Source: CAWGJF01 sp963715745 (GTDB lineage: Bacteria > Bacteroidota > Ignavibacteria > Ignavibacteriales > Ignavibacteriaceae). Taken from it: DNA of 64,000 nucleotides. The notes under the pieces are model-generated. The model had not been told where the DNA came from. It ran no database searches and worked only from the letters and a program-made list of their open reading frames with translations. The stretch is taken from positions 2,604,001 to 2,668,000 of the forward strand of contig OY970271.1 of the NCBI GenBank assembly GCA_963715745.1, read 5' to 3'. Numbering within the stretch: the first letter of the stretch is position 1; every line of letters starts with the position of its first letter. This document shows, in pieces, positions 25,115-34,530 of the stretch. Position numbers and translations under genes: made by a program.

Positions 25115-27325
25115 TCATTTCTGGATTTTCAAATTATCAAATATTCTTTTACTGTTTTGATAAGTCCATTCTATTTTGTCATTATTTGCTTCAGCGAATG
25201 ATAGTAATACAGGATCGGAATTAAAGCGCAAAGATAATGCAGAAAATTTTCTTGCATTTGTAAAATCAAAATTTACATACATATACTCAGATAGTTTTAA
25301 CATTGCGTAACTGCTCCAGTAATCATTTACCTGGAACCTGTTTTCAAAATATTTCAGGAATAACTGGTAGTCTTCTTCCAGTATTTCTGATAATTCTATC
25401 ATCACAGGAAATGAAAAATATTTATTCCCGTTTTTGTTCAGACTCTTTAAAATAGAATATTTATCGAAATCACTTCCATCCAGGTATTTTTTTAAAAATG
25501 AATTATTATTATTCATCAAAGCCAGCCTTATCTTAATAATCATTTCAAAACGTACTGATGGTTTTAAATGAGCTAATTCAAAATATAAATTTTCAGCATT
25601 CTTGTAATCGTCATGTTTAACATATAAATCAGCAAGTCTCAGTTTTATCAGATAAAAATAAACGGAGTTTTTGTAATCGTCTGATTTTTCATTAATTAAA
25701 CTGATTGCCTTTTCGATTTCATCAGATTGCTCAAAAACAGTTACCAAACCGATAAAAGCCGAGTAATTGTTTGAATTCTTCAACAGGCTTTGAAAGATTT
25801 CCTTTGCACTTTCATATTCCTGATTATTTAATTCCCGCCAGGCATCGAATATTTTATCTTCATAATACCTCGGACAGTATTTAGAAAAAATACCCGGTGT
25901 TCCGAAATAATATTCTGCGGTATTTAGATTCGTTTTAAAGTTTATTGTGTCAAGGAAAGTTACATACGCTTTAATTTTTTGATTAAGTGTTTCGTCATAA
26001 ATATTATTTACATATCCTTTCTGATAAAACTCTTTAAATTTTTCTATTCCATTTTCTGAAATTAAATACCTGCAAAATGAACCTGCATAAATATAAGAGA
26101 GGCTTGAATTCTGATTGAAAAAATTAAATCCCGGCGAGAAAAGATTTTCAATATTTATTTTAAATCCTCTTTGATAAGCTGTCTTTGCCAGATAAAGAAT
26201 CGGCAAATCATCATAAAAACCATCAGCAGATTCAGCAGCACCTTCAATTAAAGCAGGATTAAAATCTGAGGCAATCCTGAACATAGTAGAGCCAAAAGGA
26301 GCAGTGAAACAATGTGCCATCTCGTGCTTCAAGGTCCGCTGCCAGTCATTTCTTGAAACATATATTTCATAAAGCCAGGGTTTTGCAACATCAGCATTTT
26401 CTGAACCGAACAATTTCTTTTTTGATTCACCGGATTCGAAAAGCCAGATATTAATTTTCTTATTTGTTTTTAATTCGAAAAACTTTTGAAGTTCGCTGTA
26501 ATAAAACTCACCTGAAAGTACCAAAAGCGAATCTTCTTTATCTATCTTATTAGTATGCAGAATGACATTTTTAGATTCAAGTTTAAACTTTAATTCATTC
26601 TTTAAACTTGTATGGGTTGTTGTGAATCCAAAAGAAGGACTAAAATAATAGAATATAAACGCAATTAATATTACTGATCCTAATCTTGTTAATTTCTTCT
26701 TTAAAGTTAATGTAATTGATCTTCGAAACAGAAAGAAAATTATTCCAAAGTACGAAAGATTTGCTAACCTGTAAAAAAACAGTTTCCAATCCGGCCTCAG
26801 ACCTTCATCGTAAATTGTTCCAGGAAAATATCCGAACACCGGGTTGTAAAGATAAATTTGTGGATTAAAATATATTTCGAAGACCGCAATTGAAAGAATG
26901 AACAATATGAGGATAACAAAAATAAAATAGGAAACAATATTTTTTATTAAAGTATAGACAAGGTTTGCGATTGAAATACCAATAAACGACGAAACAACAG
27001 TCACCAAAATGTAAAAAATAACACCATCACAGAAAGAACAGAATCCTGTAAATAAAGAATTAATAAATGAAATTATAAAAGGAATAAATAATAGAATTAA
27101 GGTCTGCTTAAAAAAAGAAATTAATACGGGTTTTTCTTTGTCTAATTTCCTCAGGTGGTTTATTCGAAGCAATCCGGCAAATAAACAAAGAAGTAAAGCA
27201 TTAACCAGTGAAAATTCAAATCCGAAAACTTTTACAAGCGGCAGGTATAAGAAAAAAATATTTGCTGCAAAAAGCACAAGTGAGATAACCAGCAAGCTTT
27301 TATGTTTAAATAGTTTCGCAAACAT
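25115..27325 (-). CDS. Polytopic membrane protein with zinc-metalloprotease motif and TPR-like C-terminus
   Basis: 736 residues. The N-terminal 230 residues contain about seven hydrophobic segments. Residue 334 starts HEMAH, a gluzincin HExxH motif, within LKHEMAHCFTAPFG; a downstream ALIEGAAESADG supplies a plausible glutamate third ligand, as in peptidase MA-like (M48/M61-like) domains. From about residue 510 the sequence is helical with TPR-like repeats (YESAKEIFQSLLKNS, YKNAENLYFELAHLKP). It would sit in the inner membrane with the protease domain probably outside the cytoplasm. It lies between cca and murA; no specific substrate can be inferred. Confidence 0.8.
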   Translation of the reverse strand: MFAKLFKHKSLLVISLVLFAANIFFLYLPLVKVFGFEFSLVNALLLCLFAGLLRINHLRKLDKEKPVLISFFKQTLILLFIPFIISFINSLFTGFCSFCDGVIFYILVTVVSSFIGISIANLVYTLIKNIVSYFIFVILILFILSIAVFEIYFNPQIYLYNPVFGYFPGTIYDEGLRPDWKLFFYRLANLSYFGIIFFLFRRSITLTLKKKLTRLGSVILIAFIFYYFSPSFGFTTTHTSLKNELKFKLESKNVILHTNKIDKEDSLLVLSGEFYYSELQKFFELKTNKKINIWLFESGESKKKLFGSENADVAKPWLYEIYVSRNDWQRTLKHEMAHCFTAPFGSTMFRIASDFNPALIEGAAESADGFYDDLPILYLAKTAYQRGFKINIENLFSPGFNFFNQNSSLSYIYAGSFCRYLISENGIEKFKEFYQKGYVNNIYDETLNQKIKAYVTFLDTINFKTNLNTAEYYFGTPGIFSKYCPRYYEDKIFDAWRELNNQEYESAKEIFQSLLKNSNNYSAFIGLVTVFEQSDEIEKAISLINEKSDDYKNSVYFYLIKLRLADLYVKHDDYKNAENLYFELAHLKPSVRFEMIIKIRLALMNNNNSFLKKYLDGSDFDKYSILKSLNKNGNKYFSFPVMIELSEILEEDYQLFLKYFENRFQVNDYWSSYAMLKLSEYMYVNFDFTNARKFSALSLRFNSDPVLLSFAEANNDKIEWTYQNSKRIFDNLKIQK

Positions 27326-27332
27326 TTTGAAG

Positions 27333-28598
27333 TTAATATTCTTGTCCGGCTACTCGTTGAATTTCAGCACCCAGAGCAGAAAATTTTTCTTCAATTCTCT
27401 GATAGCCTCTGTCGAGATGATAAACCCTGAGAACTTCAGTTGTACCCTCAGCTGCAAGACCTGCTAAAACGAGACACGCACTCGCCCGCAAATCTGTTGA
27501 CATAACCTTTGCACCAATAAGATTTTTTACTCCTTTTACAACAACACTATTTCTGCTGGCCGTTATATCTGCTCCCAGTCGCATCAATTCCGGGATATGC
27601 TTAAACCTGTCAAAATAAATATTATCTGTTATTGTCGAAGTCCCGTTTGCCATGCACATCAAAGTTGTCCATTGAGCCTGCATATCTGTCGGAAAGCCTG
27701 GAAAAATAGCAGTTGAAACATCTGTTGCTTTTATACTTACATTTTCAGCGTTCAGGCTAATTTGATTTTCTCCAACAGAAATTTTACATCGAGCATCTTC
27801 AAGTTTATTTATTACAGATTCTAAATGTCCGGCATTGCAATTTTTTAAAACAATATTTCCACTCGTAATTGCTCCTGCAATCAAAAGTGTACCTGTTTCA
27901 ATTCTGTCTGAAATCGTTTTTATGGATGTTGCTTTTAATTCATCGACACCCTGGATTTCAAGTTTATTCGTTCCTATACCATTTATTTTTGCTCCCATAG
28001 TGACAAGAAATTCAGCAAGCTGGGTAATTTCAGGTTCGATGGCGGCATTATTAATTATTGTTTCTCCTTTTGCAAGCACTGCAGCCATCAGAGTATTTCC
28101 TGTTGCTCCCACAGATGAAATATCAAAATTTATATGAGCACCTTTTAATTTCCGTGCTTTTGCAATTATATAACCTTCCTGTAAATCAATTTCAGCTCCA
28201 AGTTTTTTCATTGCTTCGAGGTGTAAATTAATTGGCCTTGGACCCCATGCACATCCGCCCGGCAGTGAAACTCTTGCTTCACCAAATCTTGAAAGCAGCG
28301 GACCTAATACATACACTGATGCCCGCATCTTTTTTACATGTTCATAAGGTGCGTCGAAATGTTTTATATTTTCAGAATTTATTTTTAGAGTAGAATCTGT
28401 AAAATCAATTTCAAGTCCGAGGTGCTGAAGAAGCTTTTTCATTGTGTAAACATCATTGAGTTGCGGAGTATTTACAAGAGTTGTAATTCCCGATGCTAAT
28501 ATTGAAGCAGGCATTAAAGCTAATGTAGAATTTTTTGCCCCACTTATGCTTACTTCGCCGGTTAGTTTATTTCCTCCCTGTATTACAAATTTGTCCAA
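27333..28598 (-). CDS. murA: UDP-N-acetylglucosamine 1-carboxyvinyltransferase
   Basis: 421 residues, the usual MurA length. It catalyses the first committed step of peptidoglycan synthesis, transfer of enolpyruvate from PEP to UDP-GlcNAc, in the cytoplasm. Diagnostic features: N-terminal GGNKLTGEVSISGAKNS with the catalytic lysine region, the loop GGCAWGPRP with the reactive cysteine at residue 116 (so fosfomycin-sensitive in principle), and the closing YHLDRGYQRIEEKFSALGAEI. Both inside-out alpha/beta domains are complete. It ends 8 bases before the start of the metalloprotease gene, so the two are probably co-transcribed. Confidence 0.96.
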   Translation of the reverse strand: MDKFVIQGGNKLTGEVSISGAKNSTLALMPASILASGITTLVNTPQLNDVYTMKKLLQHLGLEIDFTDSTLKINSENIKHFDAPYEHVKKMRASVYVLGPLLSRFGEARVSLPGGCAWGPRPINLHLEAMKKLGAEIDLQEGYIIAKARKLKGAHINFDISSVGATGNTLMAAVLAKGETIINNAAIEPEITQLAEFLVTMGAKINGIGTNKLEIQGVDELKATSIKTISDRIETGTLLIAGAITSGNIVLKNCNAGHLESVINKLEDARCKISVGENQISLNAENVSIKATDVSTAIFPGFPTDMQAQWTTLMCMANGTSTITDNIYFDRFKHIPELMRLGADITASRNSVVVKGVKNLIGAKVMSTDLRASACLVLAGLAAEGTTEVLRVYHLDRGYQRIEEKFSALGAEIQRVAGQEY

Positions 28599-28636
28599 AA
28601 TGAATTTCCTGAAATGATTAAATCGTAATTAGAAAC

Positions 28637-29374
28637 TTACGATTTTTTGAGAGAATGTAAATCAATCAGAATAAACGAATAATCATCTTCAGGATTTTTG
28701 CTTTCAACTAATTTAGTTATCTCATCAGCAGCATTTTCTGTATCTGAAGAATTTATTATTGACTGAAGTTCTTCATCTGAAACTAAATTAAAAACACCGT
28801 CAGTACAAAGAAAAAACTTAAATGAATCTTTTGTATTAAGTGACATCTTGCTAACATCAATGTTCATTTTTTCCTTGTTGCCAAGTGCAGTTATCATAAC
28901 ATTTTTATTTGGGTGAGCTTCAGCCTGCTTTAGAGTAATAAATCCTTTATCAACAAGCTTTTGAACCATTGAATGATCTTTTGTCAGGCAATGAATCTTG
29001 TTATTCTTAATATTGTAGATCCGGCTGTCACCAATATGTCCCCAGTAAACTGAATAATTTTTAATATACAAAACGTCTGCTGTTGTAGAAGCAAAAGTTT
29101 TATCTTTATTATTAAATAAAGAATTTATACGCTCATTAGTATCTATCAAAGATGATTTAATTCGAGAGAGATAATTTTTTTCTTTACTTGATGCAAAACA
29201 TTTATAAAATTCTATAGCACTTAAACCAGCCGCTTCATCGCCTCCCGGAGTTCCACCTACACCGTCGCAAACAATACTTAGCAAACCTCCGTCAATTTTA
29301 TGCACAGATGCATAATCGCCGTTTACTAAGTTACCTTTTCCCTTTTCGCAAATAATTTTATAAATAAATTGCAT
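28637..29374 (-). CDS. PP2C-family serine/threonine protein phosphatase
   Basis: 245 residues, a single PPM/PP2C domain. Metal-binding motifs include CDGVGGTPGGDEAA, GHIGDSRIY, CTDGVFNLVSDEEL and a C-terminal DDYSFILIDL in place of the common DN.T. The N-terminal motif usually read as NED is NGD here, so one acidic residue is replaced, while the aspartate is kept. It should dephosphorylate Ser/Thr residues of cytoplasmic proteins, but no kinase is nearby. It lies 38 bases upstream of murA on the same strand, which hints at a link with cell-wall synthesis (inference from position only). Confidence 0.88.
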   Translation of the reverse strand: MQFIYKIICEKGKGNLVNGDYASVHKIDGGLLSIVCDGVGGTPGGDEAAGLSAIEFYKCFASSKEKNYLSRIKSSLIDTNERINSLFNNKDKTFASTTADVLYIKNYSVYWGHIGDSRIYNIKNNKIHCLTKDHSMVQKLVDKGFITLKQAEAHPNKNVMITALGNKEKMNIDVSKMSLNTKDSFKFFLCTDGVFNLVSDEELQSIINSSDTENAADEITKLVESKNPEDDYSFILIDLHSLKKS

Positions 29375-29599
29375 TATGCTTTAAGTCACATTAGTTAAAA
29401 TATAAACACCTGATTTTCAATTTGAAATATAATTGAATTAAGGCTGAATTTGTAGATTTACTTAGGTTTCTGAATAAAACAATATTTTAAATAAATAGTT
29501 CCTATAGCTTAAAAACGGGACTTATTTGAAATACTAGGAGGTCAGATATATATTTGTGGTTTAGTTTTTTCTGGAAAAAGGCGAAAAATATAATATTTT

Positions 29600-29681
29600 G
29601 CGAGAATGGCGGAATTGGCAGACGCGCTAGACTTAGGATCTAGTACCGCAAGGTGTCGGGGTTCGAGTCCCCGTTCTCGCA
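29600..29681 (+). tRNA. tRNA-Leu (anticodon TAG)
   Basis: The acceptor stem GCGAGAA (29600-29606) pairs with TTCTCGC (29674-29680), followed by discriminator A. The anticodon arm CTAGA-CTTAGGA-TCTAG gives anticodon TAG. A long variable arm (TACCGCAAGGTGT) marks a class II tRNA, and the T arm is CGGGG-TTCGAGT-CCCCG. CCA is not encoded. A TATAAT box lies only 6 bases upstream of the 5' end, so the promoter position is uncertain. It sits about 35 bases before tig. Confidence 0.97.
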
Positions 29682-29716
29682 CATCAGTTTTAACTTTTTG
29701 AATAATTGAGGTAATA

Positions 29717-31045
29717 GTGAAATTTAATGTTAACGAACTAAGCTCTTCTGAAAAAGAAGTTGAAGTTACTTTGGAATTTGAAGAAATTAAAGAAGAATTA
29801 GATTCAGAAGTTTCTAAAAATGTAAAAAAACTTAATGTCCCCGGTTTCCGAAAGGGAAAAGTCCCACGTTCAATTGTGAAAAAAATGTATGGGGATGCTT
29901 TTGAATATGAGGCTTCTGAAAAAGTTGCTAACTCACGTTTTTGGAAAATCGCAAAGGATAACTCTCTCAATCCCATTGGTCAGCCGGTAATGACTGATCT
30001 TGACTTTAAAGTCGGAGAAGATTTAAAGTTCAAAGTTAAATATGAAACAATTCCTGCCCTGGAAGTAAAAAATTATACCGGTCTTGAAATTGAAGTGCCC
30101 GATTATATAGCTAATGAGGAAGAAGTTGAGAAAGAAATTTTTAATATAAAGAAGTCGAACAGCACAAAAGAAAAAGCTGAGCAGGTTACAGATAATAATT
30201 TTATAATTGATGTAGAGATGCAGCGGATAAATGAAGATGGAACTCCATTCGAAAATACAAAAGTTGAAAAGATGCAAATCGATTTAACAAATGAAAGAGT
30301 TCATCCCGATATTGTTAAAAATGCCAAAGATAAAAATGTTGGTGAGTCATTCAGGTTTTCTTTTGATGATAAAAAGAAAGTTCCAAAAGCGGATGGAACT
30401 GAAGAAGAAGTTACCGAAAAGGTTCTTTATGATATTCAGATTAAAGAAATAAATAAAATTGTTCTTCCTGACTTAAATGAGGAATTAGTAAAAAAAGTAA
30501 CTAAAGATAAAGTTACAAACGAATCAGATTTAAGAGCTGAAATCAAAAAGGATATTCAAGGATATTACGATCAGCAAATTGAACAAATTACCCGTGGTAC
30601 AATAATTAATCAAATAATCGAAAATAATGAATTTACACCTCCGACAACTCTTGTTAACAATATACTGGATGAAATGATAAAAAGTGAGGAGCAGAGATTA
30701 AATCAGCAAGGCATAAAAAAAATTAATAAAGATAATCTTGCTACATATTTAAAACCATCTGCTGAACACGAGGTTAAATGGTATCTTTTAAAAGCTGAAA
30801 TAGAAAAGAAAGAAAACATTAAAGTTTCTGAAGAAGAATTAAATGAAATGGCAAAAAAAGATTCGGAAAAAACCGGGCTGCCGGTTGAAAAGTTGATTAA
30901 CTATTATCAAAATTCCAATCAGTCTGAGCGTTTAGCTGAACATAAGCTTTTTGATTATCTTAAAATGAATAGTAAAATAAAACGTGTTGATCCCGAAAAA
31001 TTTCATAAACATGAACACGAGAAAGAGGAAATAAATGAAAAATAA
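29717..31045 (+). CDS. tig: Trigger factor (ribosome-associated chaperone/prolyl isomerase)
   Basis: 442 residues starting at GTG (29717), with TTGAGG about 5 bases upstream as a ribosome binding site. The N-terminal ribosome-docking motif GFRKGKVPRSIV is present. The middle FKBP-like domain is divergent and may have weak isomerase activity. The C-terminal helical arms (about 260-425) are complete and the tail is His/Glu/Lys-rich (HKHEHEKEE). It holds nascent chains at the ribosome exit. The stop overlaps the clpP start by 11 bases, the usual tig-clpP order. Confidence 0.95.
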   Translation: MKFNVNELSSSEKEVEVTLEFEEIKEELDSEVSKNVKKLNVPGFRKGKVPRSIVKKMYGDAFEYEASEKVANSRFWKIAKDNSLNPIGQPVMTDLDFKVGEDLKFKVKYETIPALEVKNYTGLEIEVPDYIANEEEVEKEIFNIKKSNSTKEKAEQVTDNNFIIDVEMQRINEDGTPFENTKVEKMQIDLTNERVHPDIVKNAKDKNVGESFRFSFDDKKKVPKADGTEEEVTEKVLYDIQIKEINKIVLPDLNEELVKKVTKDKVTNESDLRAEIKKDIQGYYDQQIEQITRGTIINQIIENNEFTPPTTLVNNILDEMIKSEEQRLNQQGIKKINKDNLATYLKPSAEHEVKWYLLKAEIEKKENIKVSEEELNEMAKKDSEKTGLPVEKLINYYQNSNQSERLAEHKLFDYLKMNSKIKRVDPEKFHKHEHEKEEINEK

Positions 31046-31661
31046 ACCAGAAATTTTTAATCAGCTTGTTCCTTATGTAATTGAACAGACCGGACGTGGT
31101 GAACGTGGAATGGATATTTACTCACGTTTATTACGTGAGAGAATCATATTTATCGGAACACCTATAGATGACCATATTGCAAGTTTAACTATTGCACAAT
31201 TAATTTTCCTGGAAGCAGAAGATGCTGATAAAGATATTAATTTGTATATTAATTCTCCTGGCGGAAGTGTAACTGCAGGTCTTGCAATCTATGATACTAT
31301 GAAATATATAAAACCTGATGTTGCAACAATTTGTGTCGGAATGGCAGCAAGTATGGGTGCTATATTACTTGCAGGTGGAGCGGATGGAAAAAGATCTGCT
31401 TTACCAAATTCAAAAATTATGATCCATCAGCCGTGGGTTGGCGGATTGCAAGGTCAAACAACTGATATTGAAATCCATGCAAAAGAAATGTTAAAAACAC
31501 GTGATACTCTTTATTCTATTTTATCCAAACACACTGGTAAATCCCTTGAACAAATTACCAAGGATTGCGACAGAGATTACTTTTTAACATCTGAAGAAGC
31601 TAAAACTTATAAATTGATTGATAATGTTCTTGAAACAAGATTAGGGCAGAAAAAGAAGTAA
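31035..31661 (+). CDS. clpP: ATP-dependent Clp protease proteolytic subunit
   Basis: 208 residues, full length. The catalytic triad is Ser106 (in AASMGAILL), His131 (MIHQP) and Asp181 (DRDYF). N-terminal IYSRLLRERIIFIGTPI and the GRGERGMDIYS segment are typical. It assembles into two heptameric rings with ClpX or ClpA, cytoplasmic. It overlaps tig by 11 bases and is followed by a strong terminator; no clpX is in the window. Confidence 0.97.
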   Translation: MKNKPEIFNQLVPYVIEQTGRGERGMDIYSRLLRERIIFIGTPIDDHIASLTIAQLIFLEAEDADKDINLYINSPGGSVTAGLAIYDTMKYIKPDVATICVGMAASMGAILLAGGADGKRSALPNSKIMIHQPWVGGLQGQTTDIEIHAKEMLKTRDTLYSILSKHTGKSLEQITKDCDRDYFLTSEEAKTYKLIDNVLETRLGQKKK

Positions 31662-31665
31662 TTTA

Positions 31666-31694
31666 AAGGGATAGGAAACTATCCCTTATTTTTT
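31666..31694 (+). terminator. Intrinsic terminator after tig-clpP
   Basis: Perfect 9-bp stem AAGGGATAG/CTATCCCTT with a GAAA tetraloop, followed by ATTTTTT. It lies 4 bases after the clpP stop. Confidence 0.93.
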
Positions 31695-31829
31695 CGGTCA
31701 AAAGATTTCCCTCCCTTTATCTATATTGATTTTCATCACTGCAAATAGAAAATTCAATTATTGTTTATTAAATATTTTTATATCTTTAAACTCAGATTGA
31801 GTTAATTCAACAAGGTAAAGCTAAGAAAA

Positions 31830-32927
31830 ATGATAGGTCACAGGTTCACGGATTTTATTCCGGATAATTTACAACAAGGTAATTTCGAAAATCTGCTCAA
31901 GATTTTTCTGCAGCTTTTAACAATTACCAGCGGTGATGTTTCTGAAGCTCTGAACTGGATGAATGATATCGACCGACAATTTAACCTGACAGATGAAGAT
32001 TACGGTATGGGTGATTTTATAGATGAATTGAAAGAAAGAGATTATATAAGAGAAAATGAGGATGGATCTGTTCTGCATTTAACCTCAAAAGGTGAAATAT
32101 CAATACGCAAGCAATCACTTGAAGAAATCTTCTCCAAGCTTAGAAAGTCGGTAAGTGGTAATCATACAACCCCATATTCAGGCCCTGGTGATGAAACCAC
32201 TTCCGAAAGGCGTGAATATAATTTTGGTGATACCCTTGATCAGATTGATGCAACAGGGTCAATCCGTAATGCACAAATAAACCATGGCATTGATGATTTT
32301 AAGCTAACCGAGCGTGATCTCGAAGTTGAGGAAAAAGATTTTAAAACTTTAACTTCAACAGTTTTGATGATTGATATTTCTCATTCAATGATTTTATACG
32401 GAGAAGATAGAATTACTCCGGCTAAAAAAGTTGCAATGGCTCTTTCAGAACTGATCACAACAAAATATCCAAAAGATACTCTAGATATAATTGTTTTTGG
32501 TAACGACGCCTGGCCTATCGAAATAAAAGATTTGCCTTATTTGCAGGTTGGACCTTATCACACAAATACTGTTGCTGGACTAGAACTTTCGATTGATATT
32601 CTTCGAAGAAGAAAAACAAATAACAAACAAATATTCATGATAACTGATGGAAAGCCAACCTGTTTAAAAGTAGGAGCTAAATATTATAAAAATAGTTTTG
32701 GACTCGACAGAAAAATAATTAATAAAACACTTGACCAGGCTGCAAAATGCAGAAAACAAAATATTTCAATTACAACATTTATGATTGCCAGAGATCCTTA
32801 CCTTCAAGAATTTGTTCGGGAATTCACAAAAACGAATAACGGACGTGCATATTACAGTAATTTGTCCGGTCTTGGCGATTTCATTTTTGAAGATTATATA
32901 AGAAACAGAAGAAAGAGAGTAAAATAA
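31830..32927 (+). CDS. VWA-domain protein paired with a MoxR-type AAA ATPase
   Basis: 365 residues. The N-terminal 100 residues are helical with a winged-helix-like end (DYIRENEDGSVLHLTSKGEISI). The VWA domain starts at about 172 and has a full MIDAS motif D182-I-S184-H-S186, with a conserved TNT loop (HTNTVAGL) and MITDGKP. It should bind Mg2+ and a partner protein in the cytoplasm (no signal peptide or membrane segment). The AAA gene starts 7 bases downstream, the standard arrangement for MoxR/VWA chaperone pairs that insert metals or remodel protein complexes. Target unknown. Confidence 0.88.
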   Translation: MIGHRFTDFIPDNLQQGNFENLLKIFLQLLTITSGDVSEALNWMNDIDRQFNLTDEDYGMGDFIDELKERDYIRENEDGSVLHLTSKGEISIRKQSLEEIFSKLRKSVSGNHTTPYSGPGDETTSERREYNFGDTLDQIDATGSIRNAQINHGIDDFKLTERDLEVEEKDFKTLTSTVLMIDISHSMILYGEDRITPAKKVAMALSELITTKYPKDTLDIIVFGNDAWPIEIKDLPYLQVGPYHTNTVAGLELSIDILRRRKTNNKQIFMITDGKPTCLKVGAKYYKNSFGLDRKIINKTLDQAAKCRKQNISITTFMIARDPYLQEFVREFTKTNNGRAYYSNLSGLGDFIFEDYIRNRRKRVK

Positions 32928-32933
32928 ATCAGA

Positions 32934-34445
32934 ATGGAAAAATTAATTGATATAAAAACATTTGGTGAACTTAATAAAGCCGGCTACAAACCGATTTCAA
33001 TTAAAAATGAATTGAGAAAAAATCTTATAAGATTTTTAGAAACTAATACAAATCCTTTTGATGGAATTATAGGATATGACGAGACTGTTATTCCTGACTT
33101 ACAAACAGCTATTTTATCAAGGCACGACATAATTTTACTGGGATTAAGAGGTCAGGCAAAAACAAAAATTGCCAGACTGATGATTAATTTACTGGATGAA
33201 TGGATTCCTGTTCTTGATGGCACCGACTTAAATGATGACCCTTTCAATCCAATTTCCTACCAGGCAAAAGAAATTATTTCGAAAAATGGAGACGAAAGTA
33301 AAATAAAATGGGTTCATCGTTCAGAGAGATATACAGAAAAACTTGCAACTCCGGATGTTTCGATTGCTGATCTTATTGGTGATATTGACCCGATAAAAGC
33401 TGCGTCATTAAAACTTCCCTATTCAGATGAAAGAGTGATTCATTTCGGACTTATTCCAAGATCACACCGCGGAATTTTTGTAATTAATGAATTGCCTGAT
33501 TTGCAGGCTAGAATTCAGGTTGCTCTTTTCAATATTCTCCAGGAAAATGATATACAAATCAGAGGATTTAAAGTAAGACTTCCACTTGATATTCAGTTTG
33601 TATTTACGGCAAATCCGGAAGACTATACAAATCGCGGAGCAATTGTTACTCCTTTAAAGGATAGAATTGACAGTCAGATTTTAACTCACTATGCAAAAAC
33701 TATAGAACATTCAAAAAGAATTACAGAGCAGGAAGCAAAACTGGATGATGAACAGAAAAAAAGTATTAAAGCTGATGAATTAATGAAAGACTTAGTTGAG
33801 CAAATTGCTTTTGAAGCCAGAGAAAGTGAATACATTGATGAAAAAAGCGGTGTATCTGCAAGGCTCACAATTTCTGCTTATGAAAATTTGATTAGTACTG
33901 CAGAGCGAAGGAGAATAATAAATAAAGAAGATTCAACAAATCTGAGAATCAGTGATATTTTCGGAATTGTTCCCTCAATTACAGGGAAAGTTGAACTGGT
34001 TTATGAAGGCGAACAGGAAGGTTCGAGTAAAGTTGCCCAGATTTTGATTGGTAAAGCTATCCGTAATTTATTCATTCAGTATTTTCCAAATCCTGATTCA
34101 TTAAAAAAATCACAAACCCAGAGTCCATATCTATCAATTATCTCCTGGTTCAAGAAGGGAAATCATATTGATCTTATGTTAAAGTCATCTGAAAAAGAAT
34201 ACATAAAAGCATTAAAAGAAGTAGAAGATCTGGAAGAAACTGTTAAAAAACTGATGCCTAAGCTGGAGAAAAACTCAATGCCTCTTATGATGGAATTTCT
34301 ACTTTTTGGATTGTCAGAATTTTCACTTCTCAGTCGTTCAAAGCTTGAACATAGCCTTCAATTTAAAGATATGTTGAGCTCTATGTTTACACTTTCTCAG
34401 GACGAAGAACTGGACGATGAAGACAGCAGTATGTTTTCTGGTTAA
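32934..34445 (+). CDS. MoxR/ChlI-type AAA+ ATPase with degenerate nucleotide-binding motifs
   Basis: 503 residues. The AAA+ core is at about 45-330. Walker A reads GLRGQAKT (70-77), in place of GxxGxGKT, and Walker B reads GIFVINELPDL, with Asn where an Asp is expected. The sensor motif TANPEDYTNRG and an arginine-rich second half are present. Homologues in this group are often labelled magnesium chelatase subunit I-like. It is coupled to the VWA gene upstream by a 7-base gap. The C-terminal 150 residues are helical and acidic. Altered motifs suggest reduced or modified ATP hydrolysis, though Lys76 and Thr77 are kept. Confidence 0.88.
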   Translation: MEKLIDIKTFGELNKAGYKPISIKNELRKNLIRFLETNTNPFDGIIGYDETVIPDLQTAILSRHDIILLGLRGQAKTKIARLMINLLDEWIPVLDGTDLNDDPFNPISYQAKEIISKNGDESKIKWVHRSERYTEKLATPDVSIADLIGDIDPIKAASLKLPYSDERVIHFGLIPRSHRGIFVINELPDLQARIQVALFNILQENDIQIRGFKVRLPLDIQFVFTANPEDYTNRGAIVTPLKDRIDSQILTHYAKTIEHSKRITEQEAKLDDEQKKSIKADELMKDLVEQIAFEARESEYIDEKSGVSARLTISAYENLISTAERRRIINKEDSTNLRISDIFGIVPSITGKVELVYEGEQEGSSKVAQILIGKAIRNLFIQYFPNPDSLKKSQTQSPYLSIISWFKKGNHIDLMLKSSEKEYIKALKEVEDLEETVKKLMPKLEKNSMPLMMEFLLFGLSEFSLLSRSKLEHSLQFKDMLSSMFTLSQDEELDDEDSSMFSG

Positions 34446-34530
34446 TTAAGCAAGTTCAAATCCTGATTTTCAGCCAATATTTTGATTATTTATATTTAGA
34501 AATGTATTTCAATTCCATTGTGATTTTTAT

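Noticed and set aside
29589..29594. TATAAT considered as the -10 box of the tRNA-Leu promoter
   Set aside because: It ends 6 bases before the mature tRNA end, leaving no leader, and no matching -35 element is seen at the right distance.
29542..29976. Minus-strand open frame of 144 codons across the tRNA-Leu and the start of tig
   Set aside because: It runs antisense through a tRNA gene and a conserved gene and has no recognisable protein features.
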